A stretch of 64,000 nt of DNA from Ciona savignyi (taxonomy: Eukaryota > Chordata > Ascidiacea > Phlebobranchia > Cionidae). The notes under the pieces are model-generated. The model saw nothing but the letters and a program-made list of their open reading frames with translations, ran no database searches and was not told the DNA's origin. The number at the start of each line of letters is the position of its first letter. Position 1 is the first letter of the stretch. The DNA lies in assembly GCA_000149265.1 (NCBI GenBank), contig CH003284.1:475039-539038 (forward strand), written 5' to 3'. Positions 22,401 through 35,300 of the stretch are shown piece after piece. The position numbers and the translations under genes were made by a program.

Positions 22401-24054
22401 CGGTAGCATATAACAACTCAAGGGGCGTTTTTGTGTCCACAGCTACACGCAGTTGGTGAATATAATTTATTATCACTGATGTAGGGTTAACAAAATACTT
22501 TATCTACAAGACTGTGAATATTTAGATACACAAGGAGCAATCTAAGGTCCAGCAATCCTCGATTTAAAGCCAAGTATATAAGCAAGCTTTCAATCGATCC
22601 AATCCTGTTTATGGCCTTTAGCTATGGTCCTCGGATCTATGAAAAGTAGTTCGATTGCAGTGTAGAGATGTTTGTTTTAGATGCCACGCTGACCAGTGAC
22701 CGTGTATCCATACTGTAGTGTTCGTTTAGTTATTATAAACTGCTCTATCCCAGCGATTTTCTGTAATAAGAGTCATTGCGCATTCACGCTGTACAATTTT
22801 CAGCTAGTTGACGCATACCATAAAGTGTAATTCTGTGCATCCAAGCAAGTAATTGGAAATTGCTTTATTCATGCGGAATTTAAATGGATGTCTATCTATC
22901 TACACACTGCTGTTCTCACAAGAGAGGTCATAAAATTTACTCCTAAACTGACAGGACTGTATGACGCGTTTGAATATTAACATTACGGTTATATCCACTT
23001 GGCGTGCGGTAATAAACGTTATGTAGTTTTGGCTGTCATTGACAAGCCCACTAATGGGTTGTGCACTACATGCTAGTACCAGAACGTTGTTTTATGTAAA
23101 GCGAATCTAACGAACACTTTACAAGCCACAAGTATTTCCTGAGTGCGACAGTGAACAGGCATGAGTTCATTTTACAGTCTGTAGAATTTCAGGAAAACTT
23201 ATCTTTATACCTACTGTAGTAAGTTAGCGATAAGTCAGCTTACCGAGCTTTAACCCTAGCTTAAAATACAAGCATCTGTTTATGATATTATCTATTATCG
23301 CTGCGTTATTAAACCGGACGCTAGACCAGTAGCACAAACAATCGATGTAACGCACACAGTTGCTAGTAGCGCAAGACTATAGACTAGGGGTAGATAGTGA
23401 GTATACTATACAGATAAGTTTATATCATAATATACAATAGCAGTGCGGTATGCTGTATCGTATTTAATACTGAATGTATTTCAATACTGAAAGAAGTAAG
23501 TTGGCAGAGGTTGTTTAAAAACTCTTGTGGCAGAACGGAAATTTGGTACCACTAAAGCAACCGGGAAAGAGTGTTTTCACAATTCACTATAAATAGTGGC
23601 GACGCATAGATAGTGTGGATAAGCGAAACTATTAATGTTTAAAGAAGGCTTGGAAGTTTGTCTGGAAACTTGATCAGTTCCGGGATAAATTGATATCATT
23701 GAATCAGCCTAGTATGTGCACTTATAGACTTCTGTTTTAATAAACAATTGTGTGTAAACTAGTGGTGTGACGTGCGAACAGCACTTATCAAAATAAATTA
23801 GATTTCCAGGTCTAAGAGTACCCATACACTTATGGCAATGCATTTGTATAACCAGCGGTCGATAATTCGTTGCGTTCGTAGTACAGGTTATATTGCACAG
23901 ATGGTTAATAAGTTGACCATAGCGCTTGTGTAAGAACTGGCACAAACTGTTAGTTTCTTAACCTCACGACCAAGACATATTGTTTGTCTTATATGAAGGC
24001 ACCTTAGGAAAATATTGACTTTAGTTGGTTGGTGACTGGATCCATGTTTGGAAT
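19408..24054. other. Gap between the sulfotransferase-like and LAMP genes
   Basis: No SINE A or B copy is evident. One plus-strand ORF at 20602-21054 (150 codons) lies in a slightly GC-richer patch but has no recognisable domain, signal peptide or clear splice context; I rate it doubtful. A TATAAATAG at 23588-23596 is a possible TATA box for the LAMP-family gene. Confidence 0.3.
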
Positions 24055-27000
24055 ATGATGCGGACAGTATTACTTGCGCTTGTGTGGCTTCAGTATCTAG
24101 ATTTTGGAAACGCCAACACAGCACATGGGCAATCGCAAGCTAAATTCCAAGTAGTCGCTAACGATTTCCGCAACACGCAGAAACACATGCTGTGTATCAT
24201 CGCGGATATCAAAGGCGATATAGAGCTTTTCTACAAGTAAGTGATGCATATTTTATCTCTAAAGTCCATGACAATATACTTACAGGTACAAACACAGTAG
24301 AAATATTATTCTATTTCCACATTAGTTACAATAGCTCTGCGATTTTTCTTGGCAACGTAGTACCTGTTCACATCATCTTTATGACATATATAAAATAATA
24401 TATATATATATATATATATAACGTATGGCCGAAATGTTTAAACACATTCTGCATACTTTCATTCCTTGGAAAGTGGCATAATTCACGTTAATAATATAGC
24501 TTGACAGTTAAGTACGTTGCCAAGCAAAAGTAATAAATTTAACTCCCCAGCCTACGGACTGACGTAATAACTGTAAAAAACGATTCAAAATAACTCCTTT
24601 TAAATTGTTTAAACCTAAACGGTTGTACCGAGGTTCCAAAACAGGCGTTAAAGAACGAATATAGTGATATATATATATTAAAACAATGAATGTTCAAGTT
24701 CATTTTTTAATGTATAATATGCACGATGGTCGGGGTCTATAAATAATTTAAAGATCTACATTATCTATAGAAGTCTATTTTTAAAAATCAACATTGCTAA
24801 AAAAGGTTCCCAAATTTATAAATGGGATTCATTCATTGTTGAACTGTAATTCAGAATACAATAATCCTAGTAGGCTGATACGCGTCATTTGCACTGTATG
24901 TCTATTGATTTTGCGTTGTGCGACAAATTGGCCAACATATTTCATTCTGTATTCAAAACCACTCCCTTGATTAAGCATTATAGAAATATTTTACTACATG
25001 CGTTTGGACTCGTTTATACAGTTATACCGCTGCTGTATTTGCTAGAAAAAAGGGGGTGGGTGATTTTGACATGAGTCATGACTTTAGATCAAAAAGGCTT
25101 ATATACATACACCAAGTAGGCTATTATAAGTGCGGTTACCTCTTAGGTTAAGTGTCGTTTTACAAATAGTCTTGGTTAACAAGAGTACGCTTTGTATAGT
25201 ATATGTAGTCAAATCACCAGTTGTTGTGGACTTTTTGTTTCTCTGAAAATATTTGCCGATCTTTGTCAGTCATTTTTCTTTTAAAGAATATAGCATAGCC
25301 TACTAACTATAGAATGGGTTTTTTAGTCGGCGGGCCAGATGTGGAAAAATAAAGTCCTTGGTGGGTCGGATTATTACATAAATAATATTCAAAATCTTAA
25401 CCACATATTTATTCACTAATGCAAAGGCTACATTACGGGTATGCTTAGATACAGTCTACGGGCCGGTGAAAATCCCTTCACTGGCCGTATGTTGCCCATG
25501 TCCCATGCCTGAACTATTGGATATCATTGCAAAGATGGAAAAAATTTATAAACTCTACTACAGTACTATACAATATAACTGAGAACATCGTTTTTTTCTT
25601 TCGAGCGCAATTTAAATCTGCGACCGTTGGAGACGTTTTTGTTATTTTTCTAAACTGGGCGAAATTTCGAACCCATAATGGGCTGGTCCCTTCGAGTGTT
25701 TTTGTATAGAAATGGCAAATGCATCGGTCGCGTTAACCAATTGGCCGCACGATCGTACAAGGCAATTCAGTTTTTACCGCTCTAAGGTTCAAACACATTC
25801 GGCTTATCCCTAAGACGGGGTTTTATAAAGTTGGTATATGTAATCGGTCTCTTTATCCACTCGGCCAAACGACCGTACACGGTATTACATTTTTTTTTAC
25901 TGAGCCACAGTTTTCGAACCCATGATGGGACTCGTCACTAGGACCGTTTTTTTGTATAAGAGTCGGTATATGTATTCGGTCGCGTTAACCATTCTGGCCA
26001 CACGACCGTATTACAAGGTATTACAATTTCGCATCCTACACAGGAACGGCGGCACAGCGCAATTTACAAGCATAAGTTTACCAGAAACAGCCACCACCAA
26101 CGGGAGCTATTGCGACAAGGAGTTCACCTCTGTGCTGGTTCTATCTTTCAATGGAGTTAGAATGAACTTGACGTTTAAAAGGACAGTGGAGACTCCAGCC
26201 AAAAGTCAAATTGGTTATTGCGTAAGGTTGGTATGATAGTCTAATATATGCGGCCTGAATGAGACGGTACTAAATAATTGAAATACTCTTTAATAAAATA
26301 TATAAGGGAAAGGTACAGAGAGTAGACACTATATGGCGTAACTATGGCCGAACTATTAACGTTTAAATATAAACATGTACGGTTGTACGGTCGTGTGACC
26401 AAACGGTTGACGCTACCGATACATATACCGACCGACTCTTATACAAAAAACGAACATGGTGACGAGCCCATCATGGGTTCGAAACTTGGCTCGGCAAAAA
26501 AAAAACAAAAAAAAACTGAAAAAAAAACATGTACGGTCGTGTGACCAAATGGTTAGCGCGACCGATACGTATACCTACTCATATATATAAAAACGGCCCA
26601 AGTGACGTCTCCATCTTGGATTCGAAACTTGTGTCGGTAACAAAAACAAAAACATGTACGGTGGTGTAGCCAAATGCGCTTTTCAATATCTAAAATTGTT
26701 TTAAACATAGCTCAAAATGTAGAGTTCTACGTTTTAATCCTATGTTCCTAAAGGTGCGACGATGGAAACTGGTGGCTGAGTAGCATAGTAGTAGATATTG
26801 ACGACATCAGTAGATGGAATCATTCTAATCCACGAACAAGCATACACTCTAAGATCACTCAAACCAGTGGGGTGATGAACGCTGGACAACTCATCGAGGG
26901 GGTTCCGGTCACTCGGGCATATGGATGCACACACAGAATAATTATAGTACCGATGACGACCACTACAGCTACCAACTTGGATAACTCCACTACACTCTCG

Positions 27001-27778
27001 GATTGGAGCGTTCAGCTGAAGATCAGCTCGCTAAAAGTCCAACCTTTTCTGGTGAACGGCCATAACTTCAATGACCCACTTCTGTGCACGTGAGTATTGT
27101 CGTATTAATTGTGAGCTGCTTAATATTTCTGTGGTTTCAGTCTTGGGTGGATTATTCACCAACCTGTCGATTTTAGCAGGTATCCTATAAGATACCAGGT
27201 ACACACAGTCGAGTTGCTAATGGCACGTCACTAATTGTTTATGGTTAAGCTTGTTTTACGTGAAATTTTCCACATCAGGCAGTATAATTTGATCAAATAG
27301 CTTCAAGGCGGTCATAGCTTGAAGGGCTGGTGCGTCGATTCCTAGGTTAGCAAATTCGAAATTAATTGCTAGCTTGTCGTTTGTGTTTACGCGATAATGG
27401 GCGTTAGGTAAACACACGATTAATTGCTTTTCCCCATTCACAGGAATAATAAGGATGATTATCCTATCCTATCTCTGAACGAATATACCTAATTAAAGTA
27501 AAATCTCCGTTGCAATTACTTGTTTTTACAGTGACGTTTCAACCTTCCACGTCGTGATTATAATTCTTCCAATTGTCTACTTCTTGGTGTTTATTACTTA
27601 TTACCGAGTGAAGGAGGTATACGGTTGTCCACCGAACTGTAAAGGTGGTGCGAAGATGACTAAGTTGGAAGAATCCACTGTGCTCACCTCTCATGGTAAA
27701 GGCTTTAACGAAACAACAGACAGTGGAATTAAAGTCCAAATGACGTCAAGTGGTAACACGGAAAGCTGTTTAGTCTGA
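24055..27778 (+). CDS. LAMP-family single-pass membrane protein (LAMP5/UNC-46-like), 4 exons
   Basis: Exons: 24055-24236, 26044-26226, 26754-27089, 27532-27778; 315 residues. Residues 1-20 are a signal peptide (MRTVLLALVWLQYL). A single LAMP-type luminal domain follows: KHMLCIIADIKGDIELFYK (first strand and Cys), SLPETATTNGSYCDKEF, NWWLSSIVVDIDD, RAYGCTHRIIIVP and LKVQPFLVNGHNF..LLC. Residues about 239-258 are a transmembrane helix (FHVVIIILPIVYFLVFITYY). The cytoplasmic tail is about 57 residues, much longer than the roughly 10 of LAMP1/2, and lacks the terminal Gly-Tyr-x-x-hydrophobic lysosomal signal. Family members sort to lysosomes or synaptic vesicles; location here is unknown. The exon 2 donor is taken as AAG|GTTGGT, because only this keeps frame; a stronger GTAAGG lies 5 nt upstream. 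V-ATPase subunit Ac45 has a similar fold and is the main alternative. AATAAA at 28385. Confidence 0.78.
24391..24420. repeat. (TA)n microsatellite
   Basis: About a dozen TA units in intron 1 of the LAMP-family gene. Confidence 0.85.
25315..25512 (+). mobile_element. Degraded hAT-type MITE
   Basis: Same sequence family as the element at 31764: shared GCCAGATGTGG, AATAAAGT, GGATTATTACATAAATA and AAATCCCTTCACTG. The ends are worn and I see no target duplication. Confidence 0.5.
25645..26020 (-). repeat. Three tandem SINE family B copies, minus
   Basis: Copies at about 25645-25768, 25775-25888 and 25890-26020. Each reads from a B-box complement (TTCGAACCCAT) to TCGGTCGCGTTAACC and ends with GGCC..ACGACCGTA. 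They end some 20 bp before exon 2 of the LAMP-family gene. Confidence 0.75.
26375..26685 (+). repeat. Tandem SINE family B copies, plus (two full, one truncated)
   Basis: Copies at about 26375-26525, 26528-26650 and 26653-26685. Each begins ACATGTACGGT and the full ones run through CGATACATATACCGAC to GGGTTCGAAACTTGGCTCGG and an A-rich tail. They fill the second intron of the LAMP-family gene and are inverted relative to the trio before exon 2. Confidence 0.75.
27380..27472 (+). repeat. SINE family A tail fragment
   Basis: AAACACACGATTAATTGCTT, CCCATTCACAGGAATAATAA and a TATCCTATCCTAT end. Intron 3 of the LAMP-family gene. Confidence 0.5.
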
Positions 27779-28410
27779 GATTTTTCCATTTTTTGTTTTA
27801 TTTTTTACACCCCGGTCGTTAAGCCCTGATTTTTCTATTTCAGAATCTTCGTTGCAATTTATGCCAATTCTACCCAAAATTGTGGCGCATTTTTACATAA
27901 CTAGCGACAATCTAGTTATTTGTTTTTAAATATAATTTATTTTGGTTGTTACTATTTATATAGAAAGGTAATTGGTTTTGGTACACATGCTGAAATTATT
28001 TATTTTAATTGGCTATCATTGCGAGGTTTTATATCAAGCTTCCACTTTTTTATTATTATTGTTGTAGTTTCCTATAATTACTTCACAACTTCTGTCGCAA
28101 CAAGGAGATTGTATGCTTCTTACCCAAGAAATGTAAAAAAAAGCTATGCAAAAGTAGTCTAATAATATAATTTTTACAACAAATTAATAAGTAAAAACCT
28201 GTTTTTAATTTTATGATACACTAAACGGGTAAGGCCAATTTGGGCGTGTGGTTAAGGTCATTTTATATTTATTTGGTTGTTAGCTGACTTAATCTGTTAA
28301 CAAGGCTGATTATATACAAAGTACATACAAAATGGACCTTGTCGAATAGTCATGTGATTGTGATTTCAAAGGTACGTTTCGTAAAATAAACGAGTAATAA
28401 ATACAAATTT

Positions 28411-29388
28411 CTCTCTTCGTGTTTTTATTAGAAGTGGTTACCGACCTATACAGCATTATCCCAATATGCAGTCATATACATTAAACAGCAATTGTTCGAG
28501 GGTTAAGTTATACTTGATTACCCGGCCTTACAGTATAAAAGGCAGGGTTAGCAATAATTATGAAACGAAAAACAGAAAAATACGAAAGAACAATAAATGA
28601 TTTATACAAGTGTATTTTTGGCAAGCACTCATAAAACCGCGGGCATGTTTTACTAAAACGTGGGCTGTGGTGTTTTCAAGACATGCCAACAGAATTACGA
28701 TTGATGACCACAGCATGAGCAGATTTCAATAAGACGACTGCGTTAAAGATGTTAGGCTAAAGTCTTAAAAACCTTGATTTTATGTTTGGGAAATAACAAC
28801 CTTAAACATTTAGCAAGTTTGGTCGCCGTAATAGAAGAATGACAGAATATCGAGAGTGCAGTTCTCGTCTCGGATATTCGGGACGATGTGAAAAAATAGT
28901 TAACATTTTAAATGTTTTAATCGAGTGAAAAATAGTTAATATTTTAAATGTTTTAATCCAGTATATAACCGAGTTAGGTGAAAACATAATTTTTTGGTAT
29001 TATATTCAGTCGCAACTTACTATTAATCAGAGGTTGTAGCCTAATATTTGTCAAAAGATTATCCCTATTTGACAGAACGTGATAAAACCAACGCCGGTCC
29101 AGTTATTTAAAAAGTTTGAAATTTTTCTAAAATTGATTAACGTCCCTTTGTCGAAAAGACAGGTTACAGAAATAGTGGTGAACCATGTTAGGTGTTGGTG
29201 TATGCGGAAAGTACACTTTCAGTGGCCTATTTACATTTGGACGGTGGCCAAAGTCATAAAATCATTGGCAAAACAAGGGACGGAAAAATAAAAGAAAGTT
29301 TTAAAAACTTAAGAATCAAAACTATAACATGTGTATCCTTCTTTTAGAGTGGAACCATATTTAAGTCAAGCACGAGTTTCGAAAATAT
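28411..29388. other. Gap between the convergent LAMP-family and AMT genes
   Basis: AT-rich DNA holding the 3' flanks of both genes. A direct repeat AATAGTTAA..ATTTTAAATGTTTTAATC occurs twice near 28890-28962. No coding or RNA gene is seen. Confidence 0.4.
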
Positions 29389-32300
29389 TTATAGTTTTGT
29401 CCTGGCATGTTGTTCATCTTCAAGATGAGTTTCATCACTTTCTAAGACAACATCATTGCTCATCACAATTCCTTGATCGAAGTTGGCCGTGCTTTGGTTA
29501 TTACCGTTCATGCCGTTCCCATTCCCATTCCCTGTTAGGATAAAATAGAATAGGATATTCATGTTTATACCCGTAAATGGGAAAACCAAGGGGGTTACCA
29601 CACGAGCAATACTCAGATTGCGCCCACCAACGGGTTACCGGAGCTATTTCAGTGTGATGTATTTGATATACACGTTCCTTTAATTTGGTAGAACCCATTA
29701 CACCTCGACTAGCTAGCGACCGGCTTCGCATCTGAAACCTTTCGATTGAAAGGCGACAAACTAAACCACCAGACTGACCGGCCGGAATGTTAAACCGTTT
29801 GTTTAGAACTTTAAAATTCCGCGATAGATTCGCAAGATTTTTTCAGAGTATTAAATTGAAATTCGTATATCAAAACATTTGATAAAACGAAATTGGACAA
29901 CGGTTTAAAATTCAAAATCGGAATGAACTCAATACGCAATGCTCCGATTCTCTGGAGTAAAATATTCGAACCAGAGCAAAATGTGCCAGGAATATTGTTT
30001 CCACATATTGGTAGAGACTTAATTTTGGATAAATTAACGAATATGTCAACTTTGTCAAATTTTAAGGAATTAAAACATAACGCTACCTGTGCAAGTGATG
30101 TAAGGTGGCGACTGGTCAGAGTAACTCTTAATGGGGTATGCTGGCTCCCCGTGTTTTATTTCATCCAGTCCCCGTAATTCGTCCGCCTCACTCACACGCA
30201 ACACCCCAAGAAGCTTCATGCTTCCGAACAACAAGGTACTGATGGCGACAGTCCAACCGATGATCGCCACCGCACCGAGCAGATTCCAACCAAAGCTCTG
30301 TGGAGTGGATTTTAAATTGAGATCATCCATGCTAATTTTTAACTACCAGAATTGACCCTTTGACCTTGAAAACTGAACTTCTGAAACCCGTTGACCCTGA
30401 AAACTGTACTGCTAAACAGTTCTTTTCAATCGAGAATTACAAGGGTCAATCGATCTATAATCGATAATATCCTGTGAAGAAAAGTGGACGACTTTGTCTG
30501 GCCGACTCTCTTAGTTGCTAAGTGCATCGCTTTTAGCTGAAGGATTTTCGGTCCAAAACTGCTCGCTAGCTTGTCAGTTTCGTGATAGGGCAAGGTACTT
30601 CGCTTTACGTGGTGCATTATATCCAGTCACGTAAACAACACTACAGTAGGTCCGGCAACCTAACAGTCGTGGCGAGTAATCTAACAATAGGTGGTAGGAT
30701 AAAGCACTCTGCGCTTATCCAGTAATGGGGATAAAACATAGTTTTCTAATTTTTATCTAACTACATAATTAATAAATATGCAGGATTTTTCCCTTTTTTT
30801 GTTTTGTATAGTCACGCCCTTAAATTATTATAAATCGTGAACATACGACGTCAATTTGTCTGGGAGTGTAAGCTATTAGCTATGCTATTATGTTATTTCA
30901 GGGCTAGCAAATTGCGAGTTTAATTTGACAAGTTGCACCTGGTGTAATACAATTAGTTATTTATATAGGTGAAATTGTCAACCTGCGTTACTCCTTATTA
31001 ACATGATTGTATAAGAACGAGTGATAAATATATGTGCTGCCAAAAGGAGCATTATTGCGGTTGACCTACGTGTTGTTACAGGCGTTAAAAGAAAAATGAC
31101 AAAATGTGAGCAAAAACCAAAGCCGCCTGTTTTAAATGCGAATTTTTGCAGTTGAAACCACAAGATAATTGATCAATATCCCTATGAGTTTTAGCATTGA
31201 TAGTATTAATTAAAGTTAAAAGATAATTTTCGCGAACAAATGTTTTTTGTAGGTTGTATTATTTTTCTTGCATATACTACTCTATCTTATAAGACAAAAT
31301 AGTTGTCCTAGTTGGCAATTGTCCCGAATGATAGGTGCTGGGTGAGCAACTGACTGTGTCGTTATTATTTGAATGGTAGTTGTCAGGTCACCTCCAAGCA
31401 ATGTCACGTCATTTAGTTTAACAAAATATAAAACAACAACGGCATCTTCTTCGTCACGAATTAAAGAACTCCACGTTCACAAATTCGCGTTTGGTCTCGT
31501 TCTAAAGCATCAGTCTCAATTGGAATGCTTATATACAATGAGTCTCATTTAATTAATCAACAACGGGTACAGTCATGCGTATAATATTTCAGAAAAAAAA
31601 ACAGAAATTCACCTGAAATGCTAAGTAATTTCCGCCATAGATAATCCCACCAACATGTTGCTGTGTCTCAGGCGAAGTAAGACCCTTCATTACGAAGATT
31701 GGGGCAAGAAGTACCCCCGCCAATCCTCCGCCGAGATGAACTGATATAATGTAGCATTTAGAACAGGGGTGGGCAACTTTTCTAGTCGGCCAGCCAGATG
31801 TGGGAAAATAAAGTTCTTGGTCGGCCGGATTATTACATAAATAGTATTCAATATCTTTATTACAGGGTATGGTTATACAGTCTGCGCGTCGGTAAAAATC
31901 CCTTCACTGCCCTTATGTTGACCATGTCTGATTTAGAAATACAAAAAATGCAAAAAAAGCAAATCACTAAATCGATATTACATATTTTTTTATAAAGCAA
32001 TAAAAACATTTAACTTGATATTAAATGTTTAAACGATATTACCTGCAACTGCATCAAGCGGATCATCGATCTTACAGAATAGCATTAGATGGTGCCAGCC
32101 CATAAACGCCAAGCCAGCTATTGTGCCAATTACTACCGCTGCCCAAGGAAGCATGTCGTTGCACCCAGCGCACATTGATACCATGCCTGTAAGTGCAGCA
32201 TAATATTTAAAATATCCAGCCCATACTATTTCAGTCGGTTTTATTGGCCATCACTCTCAACGATATTTTGGTTACACATCGGTTTGGTGAATGGTCCATT

Positions 32301-35300
32301 GCGACTCTATTCGGTATGAGTCCTAGGGGAAGGTATTAATGGTGGATTGTCGGCGTGACGCGGTACCAAATAAGATTATTCAATCGCGTTAAGTAATTTT
32401 ACTAATAAAAAGGAAAAAAAAGCGTGTTCTCTCGCGTGATTGCTGGTTTTTAAAACAAACCGCGATGATCATGGTCGTAAAATAAATCAACAGATTTGTT
32501 TTCAATATTCATTTAAACATGATATAATGTTGTATATAGGTTAGGAAACTGACGAAATTGCTCTAGGTAATATAAATTTTATTAATAAATATGAAGCCGG
32601 AGATAGACTTTGATTTGTTGTTGTCACCTTCCCGAGGTCTCAGTTGGTAAATTATTCAAAATCCAATGCTTCTTTAATAATAACATTCTCCAAAAATAAG
32701 ATAAAAATAAACTTTCCAAATTGTTGTTTTTATATCAGTCATTGAGAAATACTTAAAGTTAAAATGGTATTTTGGAACACCTCATTTATTGTTATTTTCG
32801 TTTCGTTTAAATAAGGTATCTTTGGAATATTAGAGTATGTAATTTCAAATGTCGGACCTTTTTTCCATCGTTGTTTTAGTCATAAAGGTGTGCTATGAGC
32901 AATTCAAAGCTAAGATTGGTGATAATAAATGGACGTCTTACTTGGATAATGTAAGAAAAAAATAATGACATTGTTACAATATTTGGTACCTATATTAGGA
33001 ATTACCCCAAAATAACCCACCAGCAAGCCCTCCGTTGATCGTAATCAGCAGCGACCAATAGTGGTCCTCTCCTCGTATTGCATCAGTTGTTTTATACACC
33101 AGCATGGCAACGATAGCACCAGACGCTCCACCAAGAACTGTATTCATGACCGAAAGAGCGACCACATTCCCGTCACCGGGATTTGATATAGACAACTGAG
33201 ATCCTCCATTAAACGCCATAAAGCCAACAAATAATATAAATCCTCCAAGTGCAGCGACCTGCATTAAAAAGACAAATTATATGCTTTATGTTTGTCGACA
33301 TTACACACATCTTATTTGAGAGCCAACTAAAATATTGTTTTTTTCCATAATGGAGAATTCATAAAACAGTAGACTACAGACACGCCCAAGAATATATTAT
33401 GCGGCGGGTGACAGAATTATGTAAGCCCGAAATAAATTATGTAAGCCTCAGGCTAGTGAGATATTCTAACATAACTAGGATAAATTTTATAACGTTATAG
33501 CAAGAAATGTTGGGTAGTGTTTGAATGCCGAATATTCAAAGCTTTTTGGTTACTTGGCAAATATCTCACTTGGAGCATCAGACGTGATACATATTTTCTA
33601 AATGGTATTATAGTTTTATTTCGATTTCTTAACCTTTGACCATGTAAACATGGACAAAATCGAATAAAAAATGTAAACATGATAAAAAATGCAAAAATGT
33701 ACAAAACCAATTTGTGTAATTTTTTTGTCCAATCAACCTATATTAAGCAAGAAGCCTTACCGTGACAGTATGTCCGGGCAAATCGTTGACAGTTCCATCT
33801 GGTTTGAATCTTCCGATTCTAGGACCAAGTGCTATAGCTCCGACCAAGGCGGCTGAGCCACCGGTCAAGTGAACGACTCCTGATCCGGCGTAGTCGATGT
33901 ACGAAAGCCCGTGAGCTACCAAAGATCATAGAAATGTTACAAGGCAGGGCATTATTGAACCCATTCTATTTTTAGTGGTATGAGTTTAAGTAGCCTTGTT
34001 TGTAAAATATTTAAAAAACTGCAAATGGTGGAAATAACTTAAAAATGGAATACAAGTTGGAATAACGTTCAGGACTTCTGTTATCCCACATTTTTGTAAC
34101 TAGAAAGTCCTGTTGTGCTACGTCTGGTATAGTAGGCGCCGCAAAAATACGTAACAGGCGTCTTTGCCTATTTTTTTATACAGTAATATTAAGAACTGCG
34201 TATCTTTCTAATCAAAATAAAAAATTAACAAGAAATAACTTAAACTGAATAATTGTGCATAAAAATCAATGTATAACTATTGTAACTAAAGAATAATCGC
34301 ATTGTTCTGAGAAGTCCTATTGCTTGTAACTTTTGCAGATCAATTGTATAGTGAAATCGGTAGGCTTTAAAAGTTAAAAAAGATTAAGTAAAATTTGCAT
34401 ATAGTATTTCCTCTGAGGCGATAAATCCGCAATAGGTAAACGACCGTTTAAAGTGAATATGATTGTATCAGTTTTCAATTGAGTGTGATAAAGCCAAGTT
34501 AAATAGAAAGTTAAGAGGAGCGTAATTATGTTTAAACACGATGGCAGGTATAATTTCTAGCTTAAATGAACGGATATCAACTTTATAGTCATAAATTGAT
34601 TCTCCCGCTTCCATTGATCCGCCTTAGCTTTTAATTAAGATATGCGATTTTGCCTACGGCGAAGACACGAACATGCGCCAATTTACTGCGTTAACGTTTT
34701 ACAAGAATATATTTTTGTAATTTAAACTGAACACACGGTGACTAACTAGCACCCAGTGCATGGGCGCGATGTGTTTGGGTGATTAGCCGATGCTTTTGTC
34801 TTTGTTTAAAATATTTTCAGATGTCAAGCAAACAACTATAGTGTTTATTTGAACTTGTAATTTTATATCATCGTGGTTTAAATGTTAACATTGGCATCTT
34901 TAGTATAAATACCACTATACAAGCCAACAGTCGGAATCGTAACTAATGCATCAGCCGGATTTTTTCGCAACAAGACTTAAATTACAACGTAACTATTCTC
35001 ACCCATTCCCACTTTGAGCCATCCGACTTCCGACCAACACCAATGCGCAACTACAGGGTAAACGAACCCGGTAAGGAAAGTGCAATAAACCATGTAGGTG
35101 GTGAACTCAGTACGTTCGGCCATTGCACCAGATACGATGGTTGAGGCCGTAGCAGCGAAAACGTACTGGAAAAACCATCCGGCGTAGGTGAAGTTCTGAC
35201 GAAGAAGGTAACAGATATTATAATTTTATCGGAGACTAAACAGGCAGAAAAAACTAAAAAAAAATTAAATCAGAACCTTTTACAAACACCATCATTTGCT

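Noticed and set aside
24889..25074. Short ORF in LAMP intron 1
   Set aside because: No acceptor or donor that fits the phase between exons 1 and 2, and no LAMP-like sequence.
27920..28162. 80-codon hydrophobic ORF after the LAMP-family stop
   Set aside because: Lies in the 3' UTR and is driven by T-rich codons; not in a phase that could extend exon 4.
29389..29601. 70-codon minus ORF starting inside SINE A
   Set aside because: The first 24 codons are SINE sequence; only the part from 29531 is coding, as AMT exon 10.
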